This document shows, piece after piece, positions 7,850 through 17,468 of a stretch of 64,000 nucleotides of DNA. A program made the translations under genes and the position numbers. The first letter of the stretch is position 1. Every line of letters starts with the position of its first letter. The notes under the pieces are model-generated. The model was not told the origin of the DNA. It did no database searches and saw only the letters and a list, made by a program, of their open reading frames with translations. Origin of the DNA: Paenilisteria portnoyi (GTDB lineage: Bacteria; Bacillota; Bacilli; Lactobacillales; Listeriaceae); contig NZ_JAASTT010000016.1 of assembly GCF_014322795.1 (NCBI RefSeq), positions 1-64,000 on the forward strand, read 5' to 3'.

Positions 7850-8043
7850 TGTTTTATTCTATTATATATATTGTTTCGATAAATGAAAAGGATTAAAATA
7901 GACATTACACCAAAACGTTACAAACTAGAAATTAATGGGTAGAATAATAGAACGGGATGGAAATACATAATTACGGTCAGTTAGTTGGGGATCGAATTAT
8001 CTGAACTCTTGAAAAATTGTGTTGCGACTAAGGAGGAATTAGG

Positions 8044-11000
8044 ATGAAACAGACGAATATGCCTGAAAAACATGGCTTGTACGATCCGAAAAATGAACAT
8101 GACGCTTGTGGTATTGGTTTTGTGGCGAATATTAAAGGGCGTTCTTCGCATAAAATTGTCGAGCAGGGAATTCACATGCTTTGTCAGCTGAAACATCGTG
8201 GCGGCGAAGTTGGCGGCGATACGGGCGATGGTGCGGGTATTCTTCTGGAAATTTCGGATGACTTCTTCCGCGATGCTTGTGCGAAAATAGATATTGTATT
8301 ACCTGAAAAATATCATTATGCGGTCGGGATGTTTAATTTCCCACAAAACACCGCGCAACGTGAAATTTTGCAGGCGGCAACGGAGTGTTATATCGAACAG
8401 GAAGGGCAGCAGTTCTTGGGCTGGCGCAAGTTGCCAACGGATGTGACGAAGGTTGGACTGGGTGCACAAAAAACGGAACCGGCTGTGTATCAACTTTTTA
8501 TCGCGAAAGATGAGACGCTTGATGAGGAAGCTTTTGAGCGGAAATTATACTTAATTCGGAAACAGGTCGAGAATTTTGCGATGGGCGACGCGCGGATTAC
8601 GGAAACGTTTTATGTGCCTAGTTTGTCGACACGGACGGTTATTTTTAAAGGGATGTTGACGCCGGAGCAGATTAATCAGTATTATTTGGACTTGGCGGAT
8701 CCTACTTATACGTCAGCTTACGCGTTGGTGCATTCGCGTTTTAGTACGAATACGTTTCCTAGTTGGGAACGGGCGCATCCGTATCGCTATTTGATTCATA
8801 ACGGCGAAATTAATACGCAGCGTGGGAATTTGAATTGGATGAAGGCTCGTGAAAAACGCGCGGAATCGGATTTGTTTGGCGCGGATTTGGCGAAACTTTT
8901 GCCGGTGATTGATGAGGATGGAAGTGACTCGGCGACGCTTGATAATGCGCTGGAATTCTTGGTGCAAACGGGGCGGACACTGCCTCACGCGGCGATGATG
9001 TTGATTCCGGAACCTTGGGATAAGAATAAGGCGATGACGGATCCGAAACGGGCGTTTTATGAGTATCACAGCACGCTGATGGAGCCTTGGGATGGGCCGA
9101 CATCGATCTCGTTTACGAACGGGCGTGTGATTGGGACAATTTTGGACCGGAATGGTTTGCGTCCTGCGCGTTATTATGAGACGAAAGATCACACGATTAT
9201 TTATTCTTCGGAGACGGGCGTTGTGCCTGTAGAGCCGGAGGAAGTGATTCGCAAAGTAACGGTTGGCGCGGGTACGATGTTGTTGATCGATTTGGAAAAA
9301 GGCGAGATTATTTCGGATGATGTGATTAAATCGGAGTTGACGACGGAAAAGCCGTATCGTGAATGGCTGGATGCGGAGTTGACAGAGATTGGGACGCTGA
9401 CGGATAAGGATCGCTTGGAATATATTTCATTGAATAAGAAGGATTGCTTCAAGTTGCAGCGGGCGTTTGGCTATACGCAGGACGAACTGAGCAAAATCTT
9501 GATTCCGATGGTAACGGAGAAAAAGGATCCGATGGGGGCGATGGGTTACGATGCGCCGCTTGCCGTGCTTTCTTTCCGACCGCAGTTGTTGTTTAACTAT
9601 TTTAAACAGTTGTTTGCGCAGGTAACGAATCCTCCGATTGATGGGTTGCGTGAGGAGTCGGTTATTTCGACGATGACGCTACTTGGGAATGAGGGCAATA
9701 TTTTAAACCCGACGGCTGAAAATGCAAACCGAATCCGTTTGGAGACGCCGATTTTGTCTCGGAAACAGTACGCTTCGATTGCGTTACAGAAGAAATTTGC
9801 GAAACCGACTGCTTTCATTAACGCGTTGTTTAAGGCGGAGGAAAAGGAGAATTTGGCGGAAAGGCTGGATCGACTTTTTGCGGAAGCGGATGCGAAAATT
9901 GAGGCTGGCGCGGAGTTGCTTGTGATTACGGATGACGGCACGAACGATGAATTTATCGGGATTCCGGCGCTGCTCATCACGAGTGGCCTGCATCATCATT
10001 TGGTGAAACAGGGCACGCGGATGAAAGTGAGCTTGATCGTGAAAACGGCGGAGGCTCGCGACGTGCATCATTGTGCGATGTTGGTTGGTTACGGTGCGGA
10101 TGCGATTTTCCCATACTTGGTGATCGATGTGTTTACGAATTTGATCAAAGATGGCCGTATCAAAGGCTTTACGGTCGATGAAGCGGAGTCGCGTTATATT
10201 CAGGCGATTACGGACGGGATTTTGAAGGTGATGTCTAAAATTGGAATTTCTACCGTGCAAAGTTATCGGGGCGCGCAGATTTTTGAAGCGATTGGCATTG
10301 GCAACGATGTGATTGCGGATTATTTTCCAGGAACGGCGTCGCAACTCGGCGGGATTCCACTGGAAGTCATTGCGCAGGAGTCATGGTTGCGTCATCGCGA
10401 GGCGTTTCATGATATCGGTTTCCAAGAGTTCACGCTGAACACGGGTGGCGAGTATCAATGGCGCTCGAATGGCGAATATCACGTTTTCAACCCGCTCGCA
10501 ATCCATTCGTTGCAACAGGCGACGCGTGAAAATAACCGCGAAACGTATGATCTATACTCGGATTTAATGCAGAATCAAAATAACGCTTTCCTTCGTGGTT
10601 TGCTGACATTTAATTCGCATGGACGCAAGCCGATTCCAATTGAGGAAGTCGAGCCTGCCGAAGCGATTTTCAAACGTTTCAAATCAGGCGCGATGTCTTA
10701 CGGTTCGATCAGTCAAGAGGCGCACGAGTCGTTGGCGATTGCGATGAACCGAATTGGCGGGAAAAGCAACAGCGGGGAAGGCGGCGAAAATCCAGATCGG
10801 TTCGAGCGTGATGCAAACGGCGATTGGCGTCGGAGTGCGATCAAGCAAGTCGCATCTGGACGATTCGGCGTAACGAGTCACTATTTAGTGAACGCGGACG
10901 AGCTGCAAATCAAGATGGCGCAAGGCGCAAAACCAGGTGAGGGCGGTCATTTGCCAGGCGAGAAAGTGTATCCATGGATTTCGAAAACCCGCGGATCAAC

Positions 11001-12642
11001 GACGGGTGTAGGACTCATCTCACCACCACCACATCACGATATCTATTCCATCGAGGATTTATCCCAACTGATTTTCGACTTGAAAAATGCCAATAAAGAC
11101 GCGCGGATCAACGTGAAACTCGTATCGAAAACGGGAATCGGGACGATCGCAGCGGGTGTTGCGAAAGGATTTGCCGACGTGATCTTGGTCAGCGGTTATG
11201 AAGGCGGAACAGGTGCGGCGGCGCGGAGTAGTATTCGCCATACGGGTGTTCCGTGGGAAATCGGCTTGGCAGAGACGCACCAAACGCTGCTGCTGAACGG
11301 TTTGCGAAATCAAGTCGTGGTGGAAACGGACGGCAAACTGATGACAGGAAAAGACGTGCTCGTTGCGGCAATGCTCGGCGCGGAAGAATACGGTTTTGCG
11401 ACGGCACCGCTTGTGACACTAGGTTGCGTGATGATGCGCGTGTGTCATATGGATACGTGCCCCGTCGGAGTGGCGACGCAGAACCCAGAACTTCGTAAAA
11501 AATTCGGAGGTTCCGCAGATTACGTCGTGAATTTTTTCAACTTTATCGTTGCTGAAATGCGCGAAACGATGGCCGAACTTGGTTTCCATAGCCTCGAAGA
11601 AATTATCGGGCACAAAGAATATTTGGAAACCCATGAACGCAAGGAATCGCATTGGAAAGCGAAACATCTCGACTTTTCCAATATGCTATATACGGACAAA
11701 TTTTACCAAAATCAAGTCCAATTCTGTACAAAAGAACAAGACCATAAAATCGACCAAACGCTCGATATGCGCGAACTGAAAGCCATTGTGGAGCCTGCGA
11801 TTGAACGCGGGGAGAAAGTCACGGGACGCTTCCCAATTCGCAACATCGACCGGGCGGTGGGCACGATTACTGGTTCTTATATCAGCAAGAAATACGGCGC
11901 GGCTGGCCTCCCAGAAGACACGATCGACCTAACCTTCACGGGCGCGGCGGGTCAAAGCTTCGGTGCCTTCGCTCCAAAAGGCATGACGCTGCGCATTGAA
12001 GGCGACGCGAACGATTACTTCGGAAAAGGCCTATCCGGCGCGAAACTCATCGTATCACCAAACGCAAAAACACCGATCGTCGCGCATAACTCAGCGATTG
12101 TCGGAAACGTAACGCTTTACGGTGCAACAGACGGCGAAGCTTACATTCACGGAAAAGCCGGCGCACGTTTTGCCGTTCGTAACAGTGGCGCAGACGTGGT
12201 TGTCGAAGGAATTGGCGATAACGGCTGCGAGTATATGACTGGCGGAACCGTGGTTGTCCTCGGCGAAACCGGCGAGAATTTTGCAGCAGGGATGTCCGGC
12301 GGTGTGGCTTACGTTTACGCCCCAGACCAAGCCCATTTCAACGCAAAAGTGAATCCAGAACTCGTGACGTGTCGAGGGATTACGACACCGCGCGAAGAAC
12401 GGAAACTACGCGAACTGGTAGAAAATCACGTGCGTTATACCGATAGCGAATTTGCCCGCAAACTACTTGCAAACTGGGAACGCGAAATCACCAATTTCGT
12501 CTACGTCATCCCGAACGAATTTGAAATCATGCTAACCCGCATCGAAAAACTAGAAGGCGAAGGCCAAACCCACGATTCCGCGGAGTTGCAGGCATTTTAT
12601 GAGCATAAAAATAGGAAGCTGAATCCGCTCGTTCAGCTCTGA
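8044..12642 (+). CDS. gltB: glutamate synthase (NADPH) large subunit
   Basis: A 1532-residue GOGAT alpha subunit, normal full length. It makes two glutamates from glutamine and 2-oxoglutarate. Cys22 (HDACGIGF) is the glutaminase nucleophile after a short propeptide. The class II amidotransferase domain covers about residues 22-430. The FMN-binding synthase domain contains GYEGGTGAAARSS and the 3Fe-4S cysteines in CVMMRVCHMDTCPVG (about 1129-1143). The C-terminal GXGXG beta-helix domain follows. AAGGAGGAATT precedes the start. Divergent gltC suggests glutamate/2-oxoglutarate-responsive control. gltD follows after 187 bp. Confidence 0.97.
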   Translation: MKQTNMPEKHGLYDPKNEHDACGIGFVANIKGRSSHKIVEQGIHMLCQLKHRGGEVGGDTGDGAGILLEISDDFFRDACAKIDIVLPEKYHYAVGMFNFPQNTAQREILQAATECYIEQEGQQFLGWRKLPTDVTKVGLGAQKTEPAVYQLFIAKDETLDEEAFERKLYLIRKQVENFAMGDARITETFYVPSLSTRTVIFKGMLTPEQINQYYLDLADPTYTSAYALVHSRFSTNTFPSWERAHPYRYLIHNGEINTQRGNLNWMKAREKRAESDLFGADLAKLLPVIDEDGSDSATLDNALEFLVQTGRTLPHAAMMLIPEPWDKNKAMTDPKRAFYEYHSTLMEPWDGPTSISFTNGRVIGTILDRNGLRPARYYETKDHTIIYSSETGVVPVEPEEVIRKVTVGAGTMLLIDLEKGEIISDDVIKSELTTEKPYREWLDAELTEIGTLTDKDRLEYISLNKKDCFKLQRAFGYTQDELSKILIPMVTEKKDPMGAMGYDAPLAVLSFRPQLLFNYFKQLFAQVTNPPIDGLREESVISTMTLLGNEGNILNPTAENANRIRLETPILSRKQYASIALQKKFAKPTAFINALFKAEEKENLAERLDRLFAEADAKIEAGAELLVITDDGTNDEFIGIPALLITSGLHHHLVKQGTRMKVSLIVKTAEARDVHHCAMLVGYGADAIFPYLVIDVFTNLIKDGRIKGFTVDEAESRYIQAITDGILKVMSKIGISTVQSYRGAQIFEAIGIGNDVIADYFPGTASQLGGIPLEVIAQESWLRHREAFHDIGFQEFTLNTGGEYQWRSNGEYHVFNPLAIHSLQQATRENNRETYDLYSDLMQNQNNAFLRGLLTFNSHGRKPIPIEEVEPAEAIFKRFKSGAMSYGSISQEAHESLAIAMNRIGGKSNSGEGGENPDRFERDANGDWRRSAIKQVASGRFGVTSHYLVNADELQIKMAQGAKPGEGGHLPGEKVYPWISKTRGSTTGVGLISPPPHHDIYSIEDLSQLIFDLKNANKDARINVKLVSKTGIGTIAAGVAKGFADVILVSGYEGGTGAAARSSIRHTGVPWEIGLAETHQTLLLNGLRNQVVVETDGKLMTGKDVLVAAMLGAEEYGFATAPLVTLGCVMMRVCHMDTCPVGVATQNPELRKKFGGSADYVVNFFNFIVAEMRETMAELGFHSLEEIIGHKEYLETHERKESHWKAKHLDFSNMLYTDKFYQNQVQFCTKEQDHKIDQTLDMRELKAIVEPAIERGEKVTGRFPIRNIDRAVGTITGSYISKKYGAAGLPEDTIDLTFTGAAGQSFGAFAPKGMTLRIEGDANDYFGKGLSGAKLIVSPNAKTPIVAHNSAIVGNVTLYGATDGEAYIHGKAGARFAVRNSGADVVVEGIGDNGCEYMTGGTVVVLGETGENFAAGMSGGVAYVYAPDQAHFNAKVNPELVTCRGITTPREERKLRELVENHVRYTDSEFARKLLANWEREITNFVYVIPNEFEIMLTRIEKLEGEGQTHDSAELQAFYEHKNRKLNPLVQL

Positions 12643-12653
12643 AAAAAACTGGA

Positions 12654-12732
12654 GCGGCCGAGATGAACGAATACTCCTTTCGGTCGCACTCATATTGAGG
12701 TTCTAAGAAAATGCTTTTTCTAAGAACCTCAA
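12654..12732 (+). other. two stem-loops between gltB and gltD
   Basis: The 187-bp gap holds a hairpin with arms GCGGCCGA (12654-12661) and TCGGTCGC (12680-12687), then a longer one with arms TTGAGGTTCTAAGAAAA and TTTTTCTAAGAACCTCAA (12695-12732, one mismatch). Neither is followed by a T-run, so they look like RNA-processing or stability elements, not terminators. Confidence 0.55.
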
Positions 12733-12829
12733 CAAGTTTTCGAAGAGCTAGCGGATGAAGCTAGACTGCGAACACTTGAAAGAGGCGCAGAGCTCAGAAA
12801 AATTTCAAAAAAAAAGGAGATGAAAAACA

Positions 12830-14299
12830 ATGGGAAAACCGACAGGATTTATCGAATATGACCGAATTCCAAGCTCAGTCCGCGATCCACTAACAAGAAC
12901 GCGCGACTGGAACGAATATAGTTTGCCAATGCCAGTTGTCGATTTACAAATCCAAGCCGCGCGTTGCATGGATTGCGGCGTACCATTTTGCCACACTGGC
13001 GAAGAAATCAAAAACGGCGTATCTGGCTGCCCGCTACACAACTTAATTCCCGAGTGGAACGACGCCGTGTACCGCGGAGAATGGCGCGAAGCCTTAGATC
13101 TCCTTTTAAAAACCAATAACTTTCCAGAGTTCACCGGCCGCGTTTGCCCAGCACCATGCGAAGGTTCTTGTACAGTCGCCATCTCCGAACCAGCAGTCGG
13201 CATTAAATCCATCGAAAAAGCGATTATTGACCGCGGTTTTGAAGAAGGCTGGATCAAAGCCCAAGCACCGCAAAAACGAACTGGAAAACGCATCGCGATC
13301 ATCGGCTCCGGCCCAGCAGGACTCGCGTGCGCCGACCAACTAAACAAAGCCGGTCACAACGTCACTGTTTTTGAAAAAAGCGACCGAATCGGCGGCCTAC
13401 TTATGTACGGCATTCCAACAATGAAACTTGAAAAAGACTCGATTAACCGTCGCGTCAACCTGATGGCCGAAGAAGGCGTCGAGTTCGTGACCAATGTCGA
13501 AGCTGGAAAAGATATCACGATGGCGCAACTAAAAGAAGAATACGATTCCGTCGTGCTAGCAACCGGCGCTGGAAATGCCCGCGACGTCAAACTTCCAGGC
13601 CGCGACGCAAAAGGCATCCATTTCGCCGTCGACTACCTCACACAAAGCATCAAGGACAATCTCGACAACAAAGGCGTTCAAACCATGTCCGCAGAAGGCA
13701 AAAACGTCATCGTCATCGGTGGCGGGGACACAGGCGCGGATTGCGTTGCGACAGCTCTAAGACAAGGCGCGAAAAGCATCTACCAATTCGGCTTACGCGA
13801 CAAACTCCCAGACCTGCGTGCCATCCAAAACCCATGGCCACAATTTCCAAAAGTGTTCCAAATGGACTACGCACACAGCGAGGCACAAGCGGTCTATGGT
13901 GATGACCCACGCGAATACTTAGTCAACTCGACCGAATTCATTAAAAACGAACGAGGAGAACTGACAGGATTGCGCACGATTGACGTCGATCACGTTGACG
14001 CCAATCGCAACCTCCATGAAGTTCCGGGTTCCGAGAAAATATGGGACGCCGACATCGTGCTAATCGCCATCGGATTCGCCGGTGCGACCCCATCTGTTTT
14101 TGAAGATTTCAAAGTAGGCAAAACAAAACGCCACACGATTGAAGCAGCAAAAGGCTTTTACCGTACCGATGTAGAAGGAATCTTCGCATGTGGCGACGCA
14201 AGATACGGCCAAAGCTTAGTCGTGACTGCGATTAATGAAGGACGCGAAGCCGCACGAGAAGTCGATTTCTACCTCATGGGCGAAACATTTTTACCATAA
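12830..14299 (+). CDS. gltD: glutamate synthase small subunit
   Basis: A 489-residue GOGAT beta subunit that passes electrons from NADPH to the large subunit. The N-terminal 4Fe-4S region has CMDCGVPFCH (about residues 46-55) and further cysteines to SGCPLHN and CPAPCEGSC. An FAD dinucleotide fold follows (IIGSGPAGLACADQLNKAG, near 155-173; GGLLMYGIP) and an NADPH fold (IGGGDTGADCVATALRQGA, near 297-315). The ribosome site is AAAAGGAGATG. It ends the operon and a strong terminator follows. Confidence 0.96.
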   Translation: MGKPTGFIEYDRIPSSVRDPLTRTRDWNEYSLPMPVVDLQIQAARCMDCGVPFCHTGEEIKNGVSGCPLHNLIPEWNDAVYRGEWREALDLLLKTNNFPEFTGRVCPAPCEGSCTVAISEPAVGIKSIEKAIIDRGFEEGWIKAQAPQKRTGKRIAIIGSGPAGLACADQLNKAGHNVTVFEKSDRIGGLLMYGIPTMKLEKDSINRRVNLMAEEGVEFVTNVEAGKDITMAQLKEEYDSVVLATGAGNARDVKLPGRDAKGIHFAVDYLTQSIKDNLDNKGVQTMSAEGKNVIVIGGGDTGADCVATALRQGAKSIYQFGLRDKLPDLRAIQNPWPQFPKVFQMDYAHSEAQAVYGDDPREYLVNSTEFIKNERGELTGLRTIDVDHVDANRNLHEVPGSEKIWDADIVLIAIGFAGATPSVFEDFKVGKTKRHTIEAAKGFYRTDVEGIFACGDARYGQSLVVTAINEGREAAREVDFYLMGETFLP

Positions 14300-14315
14300 T
14301 AAACAAAGAAGGCTC

Positions 14316-14371
14316 AAAAATCTGTCGACCACCAGTAGCGTAAAAACTACGGGGCATCGACAGATTTTCTT
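14316..14371 (+). terminator. gltBD terminator
   Basis: AAAAATCTGTCGA and TCGACAGATTTT arms, loop with a further small CGTA/TACG-like stem, then TCTTT. It lies 17 nt after the gltD stop. From here to 14605 no gene or structure was recognised. Confidence 0.8.
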
Positions 14372-14605
14372 TATAGACTTGTATGACAAGGTTTAGGTGG
14401 TATTTAAAAAAACTGAATGTAAGGGTAGGTAGATAGAAAAGCCAATTTTGCTATCAATCGACAGAAATAGGCTCGTGAGGTGTTATGGCAGTAGGGCTGA
14501 AAATAGTACGGGGTTTATTTAAGTAATGTGAAATGTAAATATCGATTTGTATTTGCCGTTTGCATCAAGTATTAGAGTTTTATTCAAGTAATGAAAAATG
14601 AATTC

Positions 14606-14660
14606 CAAAAAAATTAGGCTGCTAGTCTCCAATTAATTTTAGGAAACAAGTAGCCTAATT
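14606..14660 (-). terminator. terminator of the LPXTG surface protein gene
   Basis: Arms TTAGGCTGCT and AGTAGCCTAA around a 26-nt loop. On the minus strand the stem is followed by TTTTTTT. It lies about 80 nt beyond the stop codon. Confidence 0.7.
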
Positions 14661-14739
14661 CTATTCAATGCTTACTTTTTCATGTCAGTGTAAAATCAAT
14701 GCAGGCCTTGTAGCACTTTTTAAAATGAAAGCAAGTTAG

Positions 14740-16233
14740 TTAGTCACGCTTAAAGAAAAGAATGCTAGTAGATAATAAGGTCAAAATACTTCCTATCGCC
14801 AAAGGTAAAGTGTTGTTTGTATCACCAGTAGCTGGAAGTATATTAGAGGTGTTGCTACTGCTTGGTTGTGTTATTTCAGAAGTAGGTGTGGTGCTGTTTG
14901 TATTTGTTGTGTTATTGTCAGTTGACTCACCATTTGTATTATTGTCAGCCGTCTCGCCATTCGTACTATCATCAGTTGTAGCTATTTTTTCATAGATGTA
15001 AGTAACGGCTGTTGGATCTGTGCCAAACATACCAGATTCGCTTCCATCTACTTCTTTTAGTTTATAGCCACTGATGTTTTTGCTGTTGGTTTGATAAGCA
15101 GTGCCTACTTCACCAGTCAAAGTTGTATCATTTGCGAGCGATGTACCAGCTTCATCTTGATATTTCACTGTTACTGTTCCATTTTGAACGACATTTTTTT
15201 CATATATATATGTTACATTTTGAGTGGTTTTAGTAAATTGTCCAGTCGCGTTTTCAGGAGTCTCTTTTAAAGTATAACCACTTATTGCTTGAGGGCTAGA
15301 TGTGTAAGCTTCCCCAATGCGACCATCTAATCTAGTGGAGCTAGCTAGTTCTGTGCCAGACGCATCTTTGTAAGTAATTATTATTGGTTTGGTATATTCA
15401 AATAGGATGATAGGTATTCCGGAAGGACCATATTCAGAAATATCATAATAAGAATCAAAACGATTAGTTCCGGTGTAAAGGGAAAAAGTAGACTCTACTG
15501 GTTCTGCAGAAAAGACTAATGCGTTTTTCGCTTGGTCATACGTAACGCCGTCCGATAAGTCGGTTACTGTCAAATTATCCATTGTTAATTGAGACGATGC
15601 ATCTTGAAAGTGAATGTAATCAGTTAGCGGTAAAACACTATCACTCGGAACAATGAGTCTACTTAAAATTGTCTGAGCAGCGAAAGCTTCATATTCGAGT
15701 TGGACATTAGGATTTCGGATAGTTATGTCGGTAATAAAGTTGTTTTCAAAACTCGATGCATCAATGCTTTCAATATTTACAGGGATGTCAACAGTTTTTA
15801 ACTTGTTAGACAAAAAAGCAAAGTTAGGAATGTTTTGAAGTGATGTAGACAAAGTAAGACTGTCTATTTGGTTTACACTAAATGAGTTTTTACCGATTGT
15901 TTGTACAGAGTTAGGTAGCACGAGTTCTTGTAATGAATTAATTGTAAAAGCACCATCACCAATCGTTGTGACGGAATTAGGAATTGTAACGCCTGTTAAG
16001 CCCTTAGAAGAAAAAGCACTATTACCAATAGTTGTCACACTATACTCATTATTATCACCAACTGTGGTAGGAATAGTTACATTTGATGCTGATCCTGTAT
16101 AGTCTGTGATAGTTGCTTCATTTCCGTCGACAGTATACTCGAAATCACCGAAAGTTGCCGCAGAGCTAACATTTGGGAAGATAAACAGAGCTAAAGCAAA
16201 ACCGAAGCTAAGCCAAAATATTTTTTTCAACAA
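14740..16233 (-). CDS. LPXTG surface protein with BspA-type LRR and MucBP repeats
   Basis: A 497-residue cell-wall-anchored protein. Signal peptide at residues 1-25 (cleavage near NVSSAA). BspA-type leucine-rich repeats from about 60 to 190 (repeated unit like LTGVTIPNSVTTIGDGAF). Two MucBP domains at about 283-343 and 349-410 (ITYKDASGTEL..., VKYQDEAGTSL...; each ends VTYIYEK). A Thr/Asn/Ser stalk is followed by LPATG at 466-470, a membrane helix and the FFKRD tail, a sortase A signal. Start is TTG (tandem TTG TTG) behind AGGGGGGAAA. Likely an adhesin; ligand unknown. It differs from classic internalins, which use LRR_4 repeats with a cap domain. Confidence 0.9.
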   Translation of the reverse strand: MLKKIFWLSFGFALALFIFPNVSSAATFGDFEYTVDGNEATITDYTGSASNVTIPTTVGDNNEYSVTTIGNSAFSSKGLTGVTIPNSVTTIGDGAFTINSLQELVLPNSVQTIGKNSFSVNQIDSLTLSTSLQNIPNFAFLSNKLKTVDIPVNIESIDASSFENNFITDITIRNPNVQLEYEAFAAQTILSRLIVPSDSVLPLTDYIHFQDASSQLTMDNLTVTDLSDGVTYDQAKNALVFSAEPVESTFSLYTGTNRFDSYYDISEYGPSGIPIILFEYTKPIIITYKDASGTELASSTRLDGRIGEAYTSSPQAISGYTLKETPENATGQFTKTTQNVTYIYEKNVVQNGTVTVKYQDEAGTSLANDTTLTGEVGTAYQTNSKNISGYKLKEVDGSESGMFGTDPTAVTYIYEKIATTDDSTNGETADNNTNGESTDNNTTNTNSTTPTSEITQPSSSNTSNILPATGDTNNTLPLAIGSILTLLSTSILFFKRD

Positions 16234-16756
16234 ATTAATTTCCCCCCTATTTAGAAGTTTCTATTTATGTTCCCTTGTATCAAACTTTCAAACCTTAACC
16301 CAATTGAACCGATTCTATAAATCAAAAACGGTTTAAAATAACTAGTTAGAACTGCTTGCTCTAGTGCTAATAAAAATTTCTATGTCAACTAATATTTACG
16401 CGCCGAGGGTGAATTTTTCTGAGAATTGAAGAAGGCACCATGGCAGTTAGTCGGTCAAAATAGTGAGGAAAAAATGAAGACGGGGGTATCCATGAATATC
16501 TTAAAAGTGATATGTATATAATAGAACAAGTTACTTTTGAGGACATATATGAACTAATTTGGGATGCTATCATGAAAAAAGCATTAGTTTTTCAAGTGCA
16601 GCAACTTACTAAGCGTTTAAGCTGTCATATACCTAAAAATTTTTTTGTTGCGTTTTACCTTAGTATTGTGTAATCTGAATAGAGAAGTTCTTCAACAATT
16701 AGCTACGAAGCAGAGCGTGTTTAGTAAATGCAACCATGCATAAAGGTGGGATCGAT
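16234..16756. other. long gap with no convincing gene
   Basis: 523 bp upstream of the surface protein gene. It should hold that gene's promoter (minus-strand TTGAAA and TAAATA hexamers near 16264-16295 are possible). A 53-codon plus-strand frame at 16512-16673 (start MYIIEQVTFEDIYELIWDAI) lacks a good ribosome site and is not supported. Confidence 0.4.
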
Positions 16757-16876
16757 ATGAGAAAAGAAAAAACAGCATGAACAGATCTGTTTACAATTAT
16801 GGTATATAAAGTAGTACTATTCTTTCTAGCAATCATTTCGTGCATCATTTTTGTGTTTGCGAAAAAGAAGGATTGA
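16757..16876 (+). pseudogene. small membrane-protein ORF broken by TGA
   Basis: An ATG at 16757 behind AAAGGTGGG opens MRKEKTA, then an in-frame TGA (16778-16780). The same frame continues from an ATG at 16799 as MVYKVVLFFLAIISCIIFVF plus AKKKD, a single membrane helix with a lysine tail. The distal 25 residues could still be made alone. No family recognised. Confidence 0.3.
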
Positions 16877-16893
16877 CTTACTAAAACTTCACC

Positions 16894-16946
16894 AATATGC
16901 CATCCATAGTAGCTTAATGCTTCTCTTCGGACGGCATATTTTTTAT
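16894..16946. terminator. hairpin at the end of the TetR pseudogene
   Basis: AATATGCCATCC and GGACGGCATATT arms with one wobble, then TTTTT on the plus strand. It overlaps the stop codon of the minus-strand TetR remnant. Confidence 0.55.
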
Positions 16947-17461
16947 GTGAAAATACGCATACTTTCCAAAATCAACGCCATCACGCGAGCATTCGAGTAT
17001 GTTTCCTCTGAACCTCCCAGTTCTAATCCCAGCCCCAAAATCAACCGCGCCAAGTAGTTCGGTACAAACTTCTGGTCCGAAAACGAAACGCCCTTTAAAT
17101 GCGCAATCCTCAAAATCTTTCCAGATACAATCTCCAAAAAACGATTTTCCGCCCAGCCCCATTCTAAAATCTGAAATAACTCTCGATTCCTTTGAACCGT
17201 ATCAATAATTAAACGCAGTACATTATTGCTGAGCTAGTTCGTCTGATCAAAAGCAATAGAAAACTCCTGCATTTTTCGTAAAACTTGCAGCTCAATGATT
17301 TGCACCATTTTTTCATGGTGGCGATAGAACGTTGCGCGAGATACACCTGTTTGCGTGCATAGCTCTTGCACCGTAATGGAATCGGAAGTTCCATTTTGAT
17401 AGAAAAGCGCTGCCACAGCACTGTACAACTTAGTTTGCGTCTTCTGAACGCGAAGGTCCAC
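16943..17461 (-). pseudogene. TetR regulator with internal amber stop
   Basis: One frame of 173 codons from a GTG at 17461 to TAA at 16943-16945. It starts VDLRVQKTQTKLYSAV, like DhaS-type TetR proteins, with the helix-turn-helix ITVQELCTQTGVSRATFYRH. It is interrupted by TAG at 17234-17236 after about 75 codons. Beyond the TAG the same frame continues with a normal TetR C-terminal domain (LFQILEWGWAENRF...). A single substitution explains the break. There is no proper ribosome site, because the 5' side abuts the amidohydrolase fragment. Confidence 0.7.
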
Positions 17462-17468
17462 CGGAAAT

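Noticed and set aside
8713-11667. Several long minus-strand ORFs opposite gltB
   Set aside because: They mirror the codon bias of gltB and their products are Arg/His- or Ser/Pro-rich shadows with no family match.
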